A stretch of 64,000 bases of DNA from Vibrio europaeus (GTDB taxonomy: Bacteria; Pseudomonadota; Gammaproteobacteria; Enterobacterales; Vibrionaceae), in the NCBI RefSeq assembly GCF_001695575.1, contig NZ_LUAX01000001.1, positions 1,798,001-1,862,000 on the forward strand, given 5' to 3'. A model generated the notes under the pieces. The model made no database searches, was not told where the DNA came from, and saw nothing but the letters and a program-made list of their open reading frames with translations. Positions 1 to 10,349 of the stretch are shown here, in pieces. How positions within the stretch are numbered: the first letter of the stretch is position 1; each line of letters opens with the position of its first letter. The translations under genes were made by a program, and so were the position numbers.

Positions 1-58
1 TGATGCCCGGATTGACCAGCTCATGGTTCAAAGGGATCGTTTCTTTGCTCTACAATAA
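1..58 (+). CDS. C-terminal tail of an upstream protein, probably BepA (YfgC)
   Basis: The first bases are an open frame of 18 codons (from base 2) ending DRFFALQ and a TAA stop at 56-58, 17 bp before the next gene. Nothing else of the gene is in the window. The order bepA-yfgD(arsC)-wrbA is common in Vibrio, so the periplasmic chaperone-protease BepA is the likely identity. This rests on gene order, not on a recognisable motif. Confidence 0.45.
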   Translation, partial: DARIDQLMVQRDRFFALQ

Positions 59-75
59 TAAATGGAGAAAACTCT

Positions 76-986
<911 letters not shown>

Positions 987-988
987 AC

Positions 989-1414
989 ATGCAAGAGATG
1001 CAATCAACAACGAAGCTTTATCGCCTATTGGCTCTGTTTGGTAATCTTGCTCTACTCGCTTGGATCATGATTTGGCAGCTATCGCTTTCTCCGCATCCAC
1101 ATATCAGTAGTACCACGCTAGCGATTGCTTGGGCAGTGCCGCTTCTGCTTCCATTGCCAGGCATTTTAGCCGGAAAGCCATACACTCATGCATGGGCCAA
1201 CTTCGTTTTAATGCTCTACTTCCTGCATGGCTTTACGATTTTGTACGTCGATGATGGTGAACGTTGGCTAGCGGTTGTTGAACTTGTTCTTACTACGCTC
1301 GCTTTCTTTGGCAATATTCTTTACGCCAGAGAAAGAGGTAAAGAACTAGGTATGAAATTGAAAAGATTGTCCAAAGTCGAGAAAGAAGAAAAAGCACGCT
1401 TCGAGTCGGAATAA
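989..1414 (+). CDS. DUF2069 inner-membrane protein
   Basis: A 141-residue protein with four hydrophobic stretches, at about residues 12-32, 42-60, 66-86 and 92-112, and a charged lysine- and glutamate-rich C-terminal tail (from about residue 113). Length and position directly after wrbA fit the DUF2069 family, an inner-membrane protein of unknown function. The start ATG has AAGGA about 9 bp upstream inside the end of wrbA. It is the last gene of the operon and is followed by a strong terminator at 1464-1489. Confidence 0.8.
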   Translation: MQEMQSTTKLYRLLALFGNLALLAWIMIWQLSLSPHPHISSTTLAIAWAVPLLLPLPGILAGKPYTHAWANFVLMLYFLHGFTILYVDDGERWLAVVELVLTTLAFFGNILYARERGKELGMKLKRLSKVEKEEKARFESE

Positions 1415-1463
1415 TACCAAGCGGAATAAACAGCTACTCAGGTCTATATTCTGGTTGATATAA

Positions 1464-1489
1464 AAAGGGTCTGGATTTCCAGACCCTTT
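1464..1489. terminator. Bidirectional rho-independent terminator
   Basis: An almost perfect hairpin, AAAGGGTCTGG and its complement around a 3-nt loop, has A runs on one side and T runs on the other. It lies between the convergent DUF2069 (+) and DUF2066 (-) genes and can serve both. Confidence 0.85.
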
Positions 1490-1498
1490 CTCTATTTG

Positions 1499-2761
1499 TT
1501 ACTGCTCGCTGGTAACTTCTTGCTCAGTAATCTCGCTGTCCGTTGAGGCGTCTGTTTGAACCTCTTCAACAGCCGGAGCAACATACGGCTTACCTTGCCA
1601 CTCAAACAGTAAAATCATCTCCGCAGGAATCACTTCAGGCGCAGCTTCAATAGTCTGCACTGGCTCAAAAGGTACTATCTCATTGCCTTGAGCTAAGTTA
1701 TCGCCTTCAACAGGTAATGTCTCAATAGAAGGTTCAATCACTTCAGGAGCGACAACTTGCGGCTCATCCGTGACACTTTCGAGCTGAGTCACATCACGCA
1801 TACGGCGCACTTCTTGTTCAAACTCTTGTTGAGACGACAGCAAGTGCACGTTGAATGTCACTTGATTGCCTTGAATTTTAAGGATATCAATCGATGCCAC
1901 TGAACTTAGCTTCTTCAGTTGGTTCTCCAGAGTAAAAAAGCTCACGGCATCATTGAGTTCAGTAAATCGTACTTTTACCGCTTCAGAAGACTCACTTGCA
2001 ACAACAACCGCGCTCTTCTTGGCATAGTAGTCACTGATCTGGTTGATCATTTTATCCGCAGCGTCGATACCATTATTAGAACCTGCTAAAGGAGCCTGAC
2101 GAGTAACACCAATTGAAGCAGGACGCTGATCATATAACGTCCATCTTAAGCTATTGCCTTGCGCTTTCACCACCAGCACACCATCAACTGGGTAACGCTG
2201 ACTCGCTTGGCCTACAGGTTGAATGAAACCACCCCACAAATCAGAGACAGCAACACCTGTGATATCATCGAAGTCACCGACAGGGACGGTGAGTGGCAGC
2301 CCGCGTTTTACCGCTTGCAGCTTCATTTGGTCTAACACCAATGAGGGTGAGTGTTCCCAAATGATGTTGCGATCCGCTTGCCCTTCTTCGACTAACCAAA
2401 CTAATAGATTCGCGCGAGCGGCAGGCCAAATCGGTAACTGAGCTTGACTCAGTAGTGAACGAATATGAGGAGCACTAAACACCATACGTAATGATTGCTG
2501 CTCATTGACTTGACCGTAGCTAAGTTGAGCTACGTATTGAGAACTCTGTTTAAGCGCCTTTTGCACCACTTCATTAGACACCGCATTACGGTCCCCTGAA
2601 GCACGTACTATCACTTCTTTCATGCCTTCAGCACGCGCTTTGGCATCGGCATTGTCAGCCGTTTGGTCCAATACAACTTCCGTTTGGTATAGATCGACAT
2701 TGGTTAAAGCCAATGCAGGGAGAGCGACCAGACCCAAAATGAACAAAGCTAGATGACGCAT
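1499..2761 (-). CDS. DUF2066 domain-containing periplasmic protein
   Basis: A 420-residue protein with a clear signal peptide (MRHLALFILGLVALPALA) and cleavage near residue 19. The segment from about 20 to 230 (NVDLYQTEVVLDQ..., then VWLVEEGQADRNIIWE) matches the DUF2066 family in length and layout. The last 90 residues are acidic and low-complexity, rich in E, V, P and T. The family is found next to uraA or purM in many gammaproteobacteria, and its function is unknown. It is convergent with the wrbA operon and divergent from uraA. Confidence 0.85.
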   Translation of the reverse strand: MRHLALFILGLVALPALALTNVDLYQTEVVLDQTADNADAKARAEGMKEVIVRASGDRNAVSNEVVQKALKQSSQYVAQLSYGQVNEQQSLRMVFSAPHIRSLLSQAQLPIWPAARANLLVWLVEEGQADRNIIWEHSPSLVLDQMKLQAVKRGLPLTVPVGDFDDITGVAVSDLWGGFIQPVGQASQRYPVDGVLVVKAQGNSLRWTLYDQRPASIGVTRQAPLAGSNNGIDAADKMINQISDYYAKKSAVVVASESSEAVKVRFTELNDAVSFFTLENQLKKLSSVASIDILKIQGNQVTFNVHLLSSQQEFEQEVRRMRDVTQLESVTDEPQVVAPEVIEPSIETLPVEGDNLAQGNEIVPFEPVQTIEAAPEVIPAEMILLFEWQGKPYVAPAVEEVQTDASTDSEITEQEVTSEQ

Positions 2762-2925
2762 ACACTTCCTAAGATCAGTTTCTTACACGTTAAACGTTGA
2801 TGATAAGCAACTATCGAGACTGGAGCAACTAAAGGTCTAGAAACTTAGCTTGATTCTAAATTTCCCCTCACAAAGCCATCACATTGACGAATAGATAAAT
2901 AGTAAATTATTTGATCCAGTTCAGA

Positions 2926-2941
2926 TTGCAAACGATTGGCA
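2926..2941 (+). promoter_or_regulatory. PurR-box-like dyad upstream of uraA
   Basis: The core GCAAACGATT keeps all eight fixed bases of the PurR operator core (GCAANCGNTT), but the outer positions depart from consensus. It lies about 85 bp upstream of uraA and next to AT-rich promoter-like sequence (TAATGATAAAAT). This is a weak candidate on sequence alone. Confidence 0.3.
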
Positions 2942-3021
2942 TAATGATAAAATCCCGCGAATTTTATTTTTGTTGAGTAGTTTCATACTGCTTTTAGCTT
3001 TGCCACATAAAGGAATAACCC

Positions 3022-4266
3022 ATGAAAAACGCCATTCAAGGTGCGCAGATGTTATTTGTCGCATTTGGGGCTCTTGTATTAGTTCCATTGCTGACAGGAT
3101 TAGATCCTAGTGTTGCTCTATTTGGTGCAGGTGTCGGAACCCTTCTATTTCAACTTGTTACCCGCCGCTCAGTTCCTATCTTCCTTGCTTCTTCGTTCGC
3201 TTTTATCGCGCCTATCCTTTACGGTGTGCAAACTTGGGGAGTGCCAGCGACCATGGGCGGCCTAATGGCAGCAGGCTTTGTTTACGTTGCGATGGGTGCA
3301 GTGATCAAAGTACGTGGCGTTGAAATCATTCACAAACTACTGCCACCTGTTGTTGTTGGCCCTGTAATCATGGTTATCGGTTTGGGTCTGGCGCCAGTCG
3401 CAGTCAACATGGCGCTAGGTAAAGTAGACGGCTCTCAAGTGATTGACGCAGATGCTTCACTGGTTATTTCAGTTGCTTCGCTGCTCACCACTATCATTTT
3501 AAGTGTGTTCGCTAAAGGTTTTCTAAAGCTAACCCCTATTCTAGGCGGTATTGTTGTTGGCTACGCACTAAGTCTTGGCTACGGCATTGTCGATTTTACA
3601 CCAGTACATGAGGCTGCTTGGTTTGCACTACCAAACTTTACAACGCCTGAGTTTAACATCAACGCAATCCTATTTATGATTCCGGTCGCGATTGCTCCAG
3701 CTGTAGAACACGTTGGCGATATGCTGGCAATTTCGAATGTGACGGGCAAAAACTACATTAAGAAACCAGGTTTACATCGCACGATTACCGGTGACGGGGT
3801 GGCGACTATCGCAGCGTCAATGGTTGGCGCGCCGCCAAATACCACCTACTCTGAGGTAACAGGCGCGGTCATGCTGACCAAAGCGTTTAACCCAGTCATC
3901 ATGACATGGGCAGCGGTAAGTGCCATTGTTCTCGCTTTAGTTGGCAAACTCGGTGCTGTGCTACAAACCATTCCTATGCCTGTGATGGGCGGCATCATGA
4001 TCCTATTGTTTGGTTCGATTGCGACAGTCGGATTAAATACGCTGATTAAGAACAATGTTGATCTGCATAAATCACGCAACCTTGTTATTGTTGCAATTAC
4101 CTTAGTGTTTGGTATCGGTGGTATGGCTTTCGGTATCGGTGAGTTCAGCCTACAAGGCGTTAGCCTGTGTGGTATCGTGGCGATTCTACTTAACCTCGTT
4201 CTACCAAGAGATTTAGGCGAAAACCACGTCGTGGATAATGCGCAAATGGAAGAAGAAACGAAGTAG
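3022..4266 (+). CDS. uraA: Uracil permease (NCS2 family)
   Basis: A 414-residue NCS2 nucleobase:cation symporter with about 14 membrane segments. The family signature is visible in the SSFAFIAPI region (about 55-63), in VAIAPAVEHVGDMLAI (about 228-243), which holds the substrate-binding glutamate, and in GAPPNTTYSEVTGAVMLT (about 273-290). It imports uracil with protons. The start has AAGGAATAACC upstream. The TAG stop is followed at the very next base by a 7-bp tandem repeat, so the 3' untranslated region begins inside a simple-sequence array. Confidence 0.93.
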   Translation: MKNAIQGAQMLFVAFGALVLVPLLTGLDPSVALFGAGVGTLLFQLVTRRSVPIFLASSFAFIAPILYGVQTWGVPATMGGLMAAGFVYVAMGAVIKVRGVEIIHKLLPPVVVGPVIMVIGLGLAPVAVNMALGKVDGSQVIDADASLVISVASLLTTIILSVFAKGFLKLTPILGGIVVGYALSLGYGIVDFTPVHEAAWFALPNFTTPEFNINAILFMIPVAIAPAVEHVGDMLAISNVTGKNYIKKPGLHRTITGDGVATIAASMVGAPPNTTYSEVTGAVMLTKAFNPVIMTWAAVSAIVLALVGKLGAVLQTIPMPVMGGIMILLFGSIATVGLNTLIKNNVDLHKSRNLVIVAITLVFGIGGMAFGIGEFSLQGVSLCGIVAILLNLVLPRDLGENHVVDNAQMEEETK

Positions 4267-4343
4267 ATTCGGGATTCGGGATTCGGGATTCGGGATTCGG
4301 GATTCGGGATTCGGGATTCGGGATTCGGGATTCGGGATTCGGG
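4267..4343. repeat. Simple tandem repeat (ATTCGGG)x11
   Basis: Eleven perfect copies of the 7-bp unit ATTCGGG start one base after the uraA stop codon and run to within a few bases of a terminator-like hairpin. The perfect uniformity suggests recent expansion by slippage. Copy number probably varies between strains. Confidence 0.95.
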
Positions 4344-4347
4344 ATTG

Positions 4348-4384
4348 ATTTTTGGAGGGTTGGCGTTTTGCGTCAACCCTTTTT
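4348..4384. terminator. Terminator-like hairpin between two simple-repeat arrays (copy 1)
   Basis: AGGGTTG (4356-4362) pairs with CAACCCT (4374-4380), followed by five T. It is flanked by TTTTTG on the left and by the 8-bp repeat array on the right. It is the only terminator candidate for uraA. A second copy with the same stem and flanks is at 26096-26131. Confidence 0.75.
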
Positions 4385-4456
4385 GGAAAACTGGAAAACT
4401 GGAAAACTGGAAAACTGGAAAACTGGAAAACTGGAAAACTGGAAAACTGGAAAACT
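4385..4456. repeat. Simple tandem repeat (GGAAAACT)x9
   Basis: Nine perfect copies of the 8-bp unit GGAAAACT begin directly after the T run of the hairpin. No coding frame supported by other evidence crosses it. Confidence 0.95.
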
Positions 4457-4552
4457 ATCGTTGCTCATCTTTGCTTAAAGAGTAAACACCTATTTTCTCG
4501 CAGGGCGCAGCCCGCTCCAAAATCCCGAAGGACGAAGTCCGTTCCCTACGTC

Positions 4553-5026
4553 CTAGCCACACAACTCGGCAAACTGACCGCGGGTTAGGCTTACTAAATC
4601 TTGCGGTGATAACTCAATTTCCAAACCTCGCTTACCTGCACTGACACAAATTGTTTCTTGTTCAACTGCACTTTGATGAATAAACGTTGGTAGCGACTTT
4701 TTTTGTCCAAGTGGGCTGATGCCACCCACGACATACCCTGTGGTTTTCTGCGCAATGTCCGGGTTGGCCATCTCTGCCTTTTTGCCTTTTGCCGCTTTGG
4801 CTGCTTGCTTTAGATTGAGCTTCTGATCAACAGGGATCACCGCAACCGCGAGGTTTTTCGGCTCTCCATTTAGGCAAAATAACAAGGTTTTGAAGACCTG
4901 CTCAGGGTTTTGCCCAAGTGCTTCTACCGCTTCTAAACCGTAGCTTTCAGATCTCGGATCGTGAAGGTACTGATGAATGGTGTGAGCAATTTTTTTCTTC
5001 TTAGCGAGATTTATTGCAGGAGTCAT
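4553..5026 (-). CDS. ybaK: Cys-tRNA(Pro)/Cys-tRNA(Cys) deacylase YbaK
   Basis: A 157-residue member of the YbaK/EbsC branch of the prolyl-tRNA editing domain family. It clears cysteine mischarged on tRNA-Pro in trans. The conserved Lys of the family lies in KTLLFCLNG, and the GGISPLGQKKSLPTF block is characteristic. I chose the ATG at 5026 (MTPAINLAKKKK) because GGAGGGAGT directly precedes it. A longer frame starting at 5065 would begin inside the nutA terminator hairpin and adds 13 residues with no family likeness. Confidence 0.9.
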   Translation of the reverse strand: MTPAINLAKKKKIAHTIHQYLHDPRSESYGLEAVEALGQNPEQVFKTLLFCLNGEPKNLAVAVIPVDQKLNLKQAAKAAKGKKAEMANPDIAQKTTGYVVGGISPLGQKKSLPTFIHQSAVEQETICVSAGKRGLEIELSPQDLVSLTRGQFAELCG

Positions 5027-5046
5027 ACTCCCTCCAACTTTAGACA

Positions 5047-5079
5047 AACAAAAAGCGCTGCTCATTTGAGCAGCGCTTT
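5047..5079 (-). terminator. Rho-independent terminator of nutA
   Basis: AAAGCGCTGCTC pairs with GAGCAGCGCTTT around a 4-nt loop, followed on the minus strand by TTGTTTGTC. It lies 32 bp after the nutA stop and just upstream of ybaK. Confidence 0.88.
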
Positions 5080-5110
5080 AGCTTAAAGACCGTTATAAGT
5101 TGGTGTCAAC

Positions 5111-6772
5111 TTACTTGTAAACAATCTCACCTGATGGTGCGTATTTGTTCACGTCGATTGGGCTGTTTGACTCTAGGTACTCTTTTAGTACTTCTGCATC
5201 AACGAAACCAGTGTTAACAAAACCTGGGTGACCCATTAGTTTAGGGTAGCCGTCACCGCCTGATGCGTTGAAGCTAGGCACTGTAAAGCGGTACGTCTCA
5301 TCTAGGCGAAGCTGTTTGCCACCGATGAACACGTTTGAAACTTTACCATCAGCAACTGTCATCGAGATACCTGCGAACTGAGCGTACGCACCAGAATCTA
5401 CTGGCTTAGTTGCAACAACGTTTAGGTAATCCATCACTTCTTGACCAGACATGTCTGTGTAAGTCAGGATATTGCCAAATGGTTGTACCGTCAGTACGTC
5501 TTTGTATGTCACTTCGCCCGCAGCGATAGAATCACGCACACCACCAGAGTTCATTACAGCAAAGTCAGCTTTCGCACGCTCCATGTGAGCAGTTGCGATT
5601 AGACGACCTAGGTTAGTCTGTTGGAAACGAACTACGTTACGGTCACCTTCCAGCTTGCCGTTAGTCTCAGCGATCTTAATGTCTAGCTGCGCTTTACCGT
5701 TTTCTTGGTAAGGGCGTAGGAACTCAAGTAGTTCTGCATCTTCTGCAATTTCATCTTCGATAAGAACGCGCTGTTTCTTACCATCAATCTTCACTTTCTT
5801 CTTCAAGTTCACTGGGATTAGGTCATAGCTCACCATTTGTAGCTCGCCATTACGGAATTCGTAATCAGCACGGCCTACATATTTACCCCATTCGTGTGCC
5901 TGAACAATGTAAGTACCGTTTTGTAGGTCTGGCTTACACTCATCAGAAGGCTTGAAGTTTTTCTTAACAACGTTTGGCGCTTCCATACATACAGGTTCTT
6001 GCGAGTGACCACCAACGATCATATCTAGAGAACCTTCATCTAGGTAACGAGCTAGTGCTACATCACCAGGTGCGTTTACGCCACGCTTACCATCTTCGTA
6101 GTGACCCATGTGAGTAACCGCGAAGATAAGATCTGGTTTTTCAGTTTTCTCAAGCTCAGCGATTAGCTGCTTCGCTTCTTCTTTAGGGTCACGGAAATCA
6201 ATGCCACCGATAAATTCTGGGTTACCGATTTTCTGCGTATCTTCTGTCGTTAGACCGATAACAGCAACTTTAATACCCTGTAGGTCAAACATCTCGTAAG
6301 CCTGGAACATACGCTCGCCAGTCTCTTTGTCGTAGATGTTTGCAGATAGCATTGGGAAGTTCGCCCACTCTTTCTGTTTCATTAGAACTTCAAGAGGGTT
6401 ATCAAACTCGTGGTTACCAAGTGCCATTGCATCGTAGCCAATTTTGCTCATGCCTTTGAAATCTGGTTCAGCATCTTGTAGATCTGACTCTGGAACACCT
6501 GTGTTGATGTCACCACCAGATAGCAGTAGCGAACTACCACCTTCCGCAGCAATCTCAGCGCGAAGCTCATCAATCAGTGTTTTACGAGCAGCCATGCCGT
6601 ACTCGCCGTATTTGTTCTGCCAGAAGCGACCGTGGTGGTCATTCGTGTGTAGAACAGTCAACTTATAAGTTTTGTCTGCTTCCCACTCTTGTTGTGGTGC
6701 CGTTGCACAACCAGCGAGAGTTGCCAGGATAGCTGCACTAATTGCGCTTTTTACGATCAGGCGTTGCTTCAT
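5111..6772 (-). CDS. nutA: Lipoprotein 5'-nucleotidase (NutA/UshA family)
   Basis: A 553-residue exported 5'-nucleotidase. The signal peptide ends in the lipobox LAGC (Cys about 21), so it should be a lipoprotein, unlike soluble E. coli UshA. The N-terminal metallophosphatase domain shows LHTNDHHG, SGGDINTG, ALGNHEFDN and the GGHSQEP motif. The C-terminal 5'-nucleotidase domain has NSGGVRDS and FTVPSFNASGGDGY. It matches the Vibrio NutA pattern closely. It hydrolyses extracellular nucleotides so that nucleosides can be taken up. I chose MKQRLIVK (6772), 7 bp after AAAAGG, over an in-frame ATG at 6805. A PurR-like box lies 230 bp upstream. Confidence 0.93.
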   Translation of the reverse strand: MKQRLIVKSAISAAILATLAGCATAPQQEWEADKTYKLTVLHTNDHHGRFWQNKYGEYGMAARKTLIDELRAEIAAEGGSSLLLSGGDINTGVPESDLQDAEPDFKGMSKIGYDAMALGNHEFDNPLEVLMKQKEWANFPMLSANIYDKETGERMFQAYEMFDLQGIKVAVIGLTTEDTQKIGNPEFIGGIDFRDPKEEAKQLIAELEKTEKPDLIFAVTHMGHYEDGKRGVNAPGDVALARYLDEGSLDMIVGGHSQEPVCMEAPNVVKKNFKPSDECKPDLQNGTYIVQAHEWGKYVGRADYEFRNGELQMVSYDLIPVNLKKKVKIDGKKQRVLIEDEIAEDAELLEFLRPYQENGKAQLDIKIAETNGKLEGDRNVVRFQQTNLGRLIATAHMERAKADFAVMNSGGVRDSIAAGEVTYKDVLTVQPFGNILTYTDMSGQEVMDYLNVVATKPVDSGAYAQFAGISMTVADGKVSNVFIGGKQLRLDETYRFTVPSFNASGGDGYPKLMGHPGFVNTGFVDAEVLKEYLESNSPIDVNKYAPSGEIVYK

Positions 6773-7302
6773 TGTCATACCTTTTGAACTTTTAGGGGTT
6801 TCCACTGCTTTTTATACTACTCTCTATGAATAGACAGACTTGGAAAATAACAGGCTGAGAGAGCAGTAAAACTTGAACTAGTTTAAATTAAGGTGACGAA
6901 AGTGACACTTGTATTTCATATTTATGATGACTAGATCACTCTTAATAACTATTAATCATGTAATAAATACTCCGAATTACACCGCCGCAAATATAAGATC
7001 ACAAGCAAACGTTTGTCTGAGAGAATTAACCATCTAGGGGTTATTGTGACTTGGGTTATTTATTCAACACGAAAGGCGAACTTCACGAATATTAACAACC
7101 AAACGCGGCCATTTTCGTTATGTTATAACAAAACAAATATCGAAAATTTAATTTGGGAATGGCAACAAGATGTGAATTTTTATTGAATAACCAAGATCTA
7201 AATGAGCGGATAATTGTTATATTATAACAATCAATTTTATCTGGTTATATTTGGATTGTAGTTAGTTGAGTAAGGTTTATTAATTGGTGAAAAATCGAGT
7301 AA
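6773..7302. other. Gene-free AT-rich regulatory region between nutA and kdsA
   Basis: No convincing frame is present. The region holds the PurR-like box, a 10-bp palindrome TGTTATAACA (7121-7130) and a 19-bp near-perfect palindrome ATTGTTATA-T-TATAACAAT (7213-7231). The two palindromes share the half-site TTATAACA. Being upstream of nutA and downstream of kdsA, they most likely serve nutA. Confidence 0.5.
7003..7018. promoter_or_regulatory. PurR operator candidate upstream of nutA
   Basis: AAGCAAACGTTTGTCT matches the palindromic PurR operator consensus at about 13 of 16 positions, with the GCAAACGTTTG centre intact. It lies in the 575-bp gene-free region upstream of nutA, a purine-salvage gene, which makes purine repression plausible. 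The distance to the start codon (about 230 bp) implies a long leader or a distal promoter. Confidence 0.5.
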
Positions 7303-7330
7303 AAAAGCCAGCAAATTAGCTGGCTTGTTT
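7299..7330 (-). terminator. Rho-independent terminator of kdsA
   Basis: GCCAGC-TAATTT-GCTGGC followed by a T run on the minus strand, about 20 bp after the kdsA stop. It ends the hemA-to-kdsA series of genes. Confidence 0.85.
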
Positions 7331-7347
7331 AAATTCAATATTGAGCA

Positions 7348-8232
<885 letters not shown>

Positions 8233-8245
8233 CTAAGAGATGGGC

Positions 8246-9067
8246 TTAATGTAAGGTCACCTGAGTTTCACTCATGGCGTTCACTTGATTCTTGAGCAGC
8301 TCTGCCGCAGGGTCATCAGGGCACTGGTCGATAAAATACTGATAATCACTCAATGCAATTTGATGACAATCAAGCTGCTGATAAATAAATCCGCGATCGC
8401 GAATTTCATACGGGTCATCAGGGACGAAGGTCAGCGCAAGATCGGTACACTTTAACGCCAAAGTATAGCGCTCTTCTCGCAGCAGAGCACTTTTCAATAA
8501 GGCTAACCATCGGCCAATCACCGTTGGGTTGTCCGTCTCTAACAGATGCTTCGATTCTAGCTTAGCAAGCGGGCCTTTGTGACCGATTAACCAAGCACCA
8601 AGCGTATGCTCTGTCACATACTCCCCATTGAATGGATTAATATACAGCGGCTTTTCACCATACCATTCAAGCTTAACAAGAAACTGAGTTGGGAAAGTCA
8701 CCCCTACCAAAGGAAAGCCGAGTTTACGGGCAATATAGAGTAAGATTGCCCCTAAGCTGACGGGAATGCCTTTACGAGTTTCAAGTACTTTATCGACAAA
8801 ACCATTTTCTGAATGGAAGTAGCTCTCTCTATCGCCTTGGAATCCCCACTCGTAGTAGAAGAGACGCAGTAGTGATTCAAAGCGCTGCTTGTCGTTCAAT
8901 TCATGTACTAGAGCGAGTTCAGCCTCTCGTACCAGTCGACTTAACTCTGCTTCTGCCCAATGAACTTGGGTTTGAGGATTGATCGCTTTATTTAATGCCA
9001 GTGCGCCTTCGGCAAGCTCCATGGCGTCAAAGTCTTCATCAAATAACTCAAGCATATGGGTTGTCAT
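8246..9067 (-). CDS. SirB1-family protein (transglutaminase-like plus TPR)
   Basis: A 273-residue protein. The N-terminal two thirds match the transglutaminase-like SirB1 domain (YYEWGFQGDRESYFHSENGF, RKGIPVSLGAILLYIARKLG, TFPTQFLVK). The C-terminal third is a TPR-like helical region (RWLALLKSALLREERYTLALK, then YEIRDRGFIYQQLDCHQIALSDY). Biochemical function is not established. I chose the ATG at 9067 (GAGG just upstream); a second in-frame ATG lies four codons later. The frame can be extended to 9124, which would overlap sirB2 more. Confidence 0.85.
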   Translation of the reverse strand: MTTHMLELFDEDFDAMELAEGALALNKAINPQTQVHWAEAELSRLVREAELALVHELNDKQRFESLLRLFYYEWGFQGDRESYFHSENGFVDKVLETRKGIPVSLGAILLYIARKLGFPLVGVTFPTQFLVKLEWYGEKPLYINPFNGEYVTEHTLGAWLIGHKGPLAKLESKHLLETDNPTVIGRWLALLKSALLREERYTLALKCTDLALTFVPDDPYEIRDRGFIYQQLDCHQIALSDYQYFIDQCPDDPAAELLKNQVNAMSETQVTLH

Positions 9068-9089
9068 AACCTCGTTAACCAAAAAAATA

Positions 9090-9473
9090 TTATCCAAAGA
9101 ACATCGGTGTCTTAGTGACAGCAACTTTACCCGCCATCGCTAGCCATCCTAACGCACCAAAGAATGAGAAGGTTCTTAGCAGCTTATTCTTGCCAAGTTT
9201 CAGGGCGAAGAAACCAAGTGCGATGTAGGCCAAAACACAAGTGATCTTTTCCGTCAGCCAAGGTGCAGCTGGGGTAAATGGAATAAAACCAGTAATGAAG
9301 ATCAGGCCAATACCTGACAACAGTAAGCACGTATCATTAATATGCGGGAATACTTTGAAGAACTTCTTTTCTAACAGTTGTGAATTCGCCATCATCATGG
9401 CAAATCGTACCGATAATAATGTGGCGCTGATGGCGATAGTGAGCAGGTGAAAATGTTTTAAACCTTCGTACAT
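9090..9473 (-). CDS. SirB2-family inner-membrane protein
   Basis: A 127-residue protein with four hydrophobic segments, at about 7-27, 44-64, 71-95 and 100-120. The start MYEGLKHFHLLTIAIS and the central HINDTCLLLSGIGL segment match the SirB2 family, which is found beside prmC and kdsA in gammaproteobacteria. Its function is unknown. It sits 17 bp after prmC and its end lies 22 bp before the chosen sirB1 start. Confidence 0.85.
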   Translation of the reverse strand: MYEGLKHFHLLTIAISATLLSVRFAMMMANSQLLEKKFFKVFPHINDTCLLLSGIGLIFITGFIPFTPAAPWLTEKITCVLAYIALGFFALKLGKNKLLRTFSFFGALGWLAMAGKVAVTKTPMFFG

Positions 9474-9490
9474 TGATAATCTCTCTTACT

Positions 9491-10345
9491 TCAGTGGTGG
9501 TATTGGCCGATGGTTACTCGGTCGTTGTCACCATAGTCCTTGTAGGTTTCCACATGGTCGTAGCCAAGTGATAATAATAAATTCCTTACTGCCTCACCCT
9601 GTTCAAAGCCATGCTCGAACATCAACCACCCCTCATCGATAAGATAGGATCTCGCTTGTGTTGCGATGTGTCTGATGTCTGCAAGACCTTTCTCTTCAGC
9701 CACCAAGGCACTTAACGGTTCAAAGCGTACATCTCCTTGAGTCAGATGTGGATCTTCTTTCTCAATGTAAGGAGGGTTAGATACAATCAGAGCAAACTCT
9801 GTGCCACTTGGAATAGGCTCAAACCAACTCCCTGCTAAGAATTGGGTATTGGTTAAATTGAGGGCTGTCGCATTAGACTGGGCGAGTTGCTGCGCATCGG
9901 TTTTGAGGTCTACACCCCAAACATTCCTGCTTGGAAGCTCAGAGGCTAACGCCAAAGCGATCGCACCTGTTCCTGTTCCTAAATCAAGGATATCTCCCTG
10001 GTTTAATGACGCTTTATCCAAAGCAACCTCTACCAAGCGCTCTGTATCTGGTCTTGGAATCAGTGTCGTTGGCGAGACTTTCAGCGGCAATGACCAAAAC
10101 TCACGTTCACCCATGATATAGGCAATCGGTTCGCCGCTTAATCTCCGTTGCAATAGATTTTGGAAATCACTGAGCTGCTGAGCCTCAAGAATTTTGTCAG
10201 GCCAGGTCAACAGAAATGAACGGGGTTTATCTAAGGCGTGGCAAAGTAGCACCGCGGCATCAAGAGAGGGCGAATCACTGCCACTCTCCTGAAGTTGCTG
10301 TACGGCCTTTTTTAGTGTGCTTTCAACACTGCTGTCAGCCGACAT
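9491..10345 (-). CDS. prmC: Release-factor glutamine methyltransferase PrmC (HemK)
   Basis: A 284-residue SAM-dependent methyltransferase. It methylates the Gln of the GGQ loop of peptide-release factors, including the product of the adjacent prfA. Visible motifs are the SAM-binding DLGTGTGAIALALA (about 117-130) and the catalytic NPPY (about 185-188). The N-terminal helical domain covers about residues 1-75. The gene starts 4 bp after prfA ends, so enzyme and substrate are co-expressed. Confidence 0.96.
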   Translation of the reverse strand: MSADSSVESTLKKAVQQLQESGSDSPSLDAAVLLCHALDKPRSFLLTWPDKILEAQQLSDFQNLLQRRLSGEPIAYIMGEREFWSLPLKVSPTTLIPRPDTERLVEVALDKASLNQGDILDLGTGTGAIALALASELPSRNVWGVDLKTDAQQLAQSNATALNLTNTQFLAGSWFEPIPSGTEFALIVSNPPYIEKEDPHLTQGDVRFEPLSALVAEEKGLADIRHIATQARSYLIDEGWLMFEHGFEQGEAVRNLLLSLGYDHVETYKDYGDNDRVTIGQYHH

Positions 10346-10349
10346 TGGT

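Noticed and set aside
3846..4376. A 176-codon minus-strand frame with repeated IPNPESR peptides
   Set aside because: It is the translation of the (ATTCGGG)n array and the antisense of uraA. The 7-bp repeat simply leaves this frame open, and there is no ribosome-binding site or family likeness.
4267..4456. Simple-repeat arrays as a CRISPR array
   Set aside because: The units are 7 and 8 bp, are directly adjacent and have no spacers. There are no cas genes in the window.
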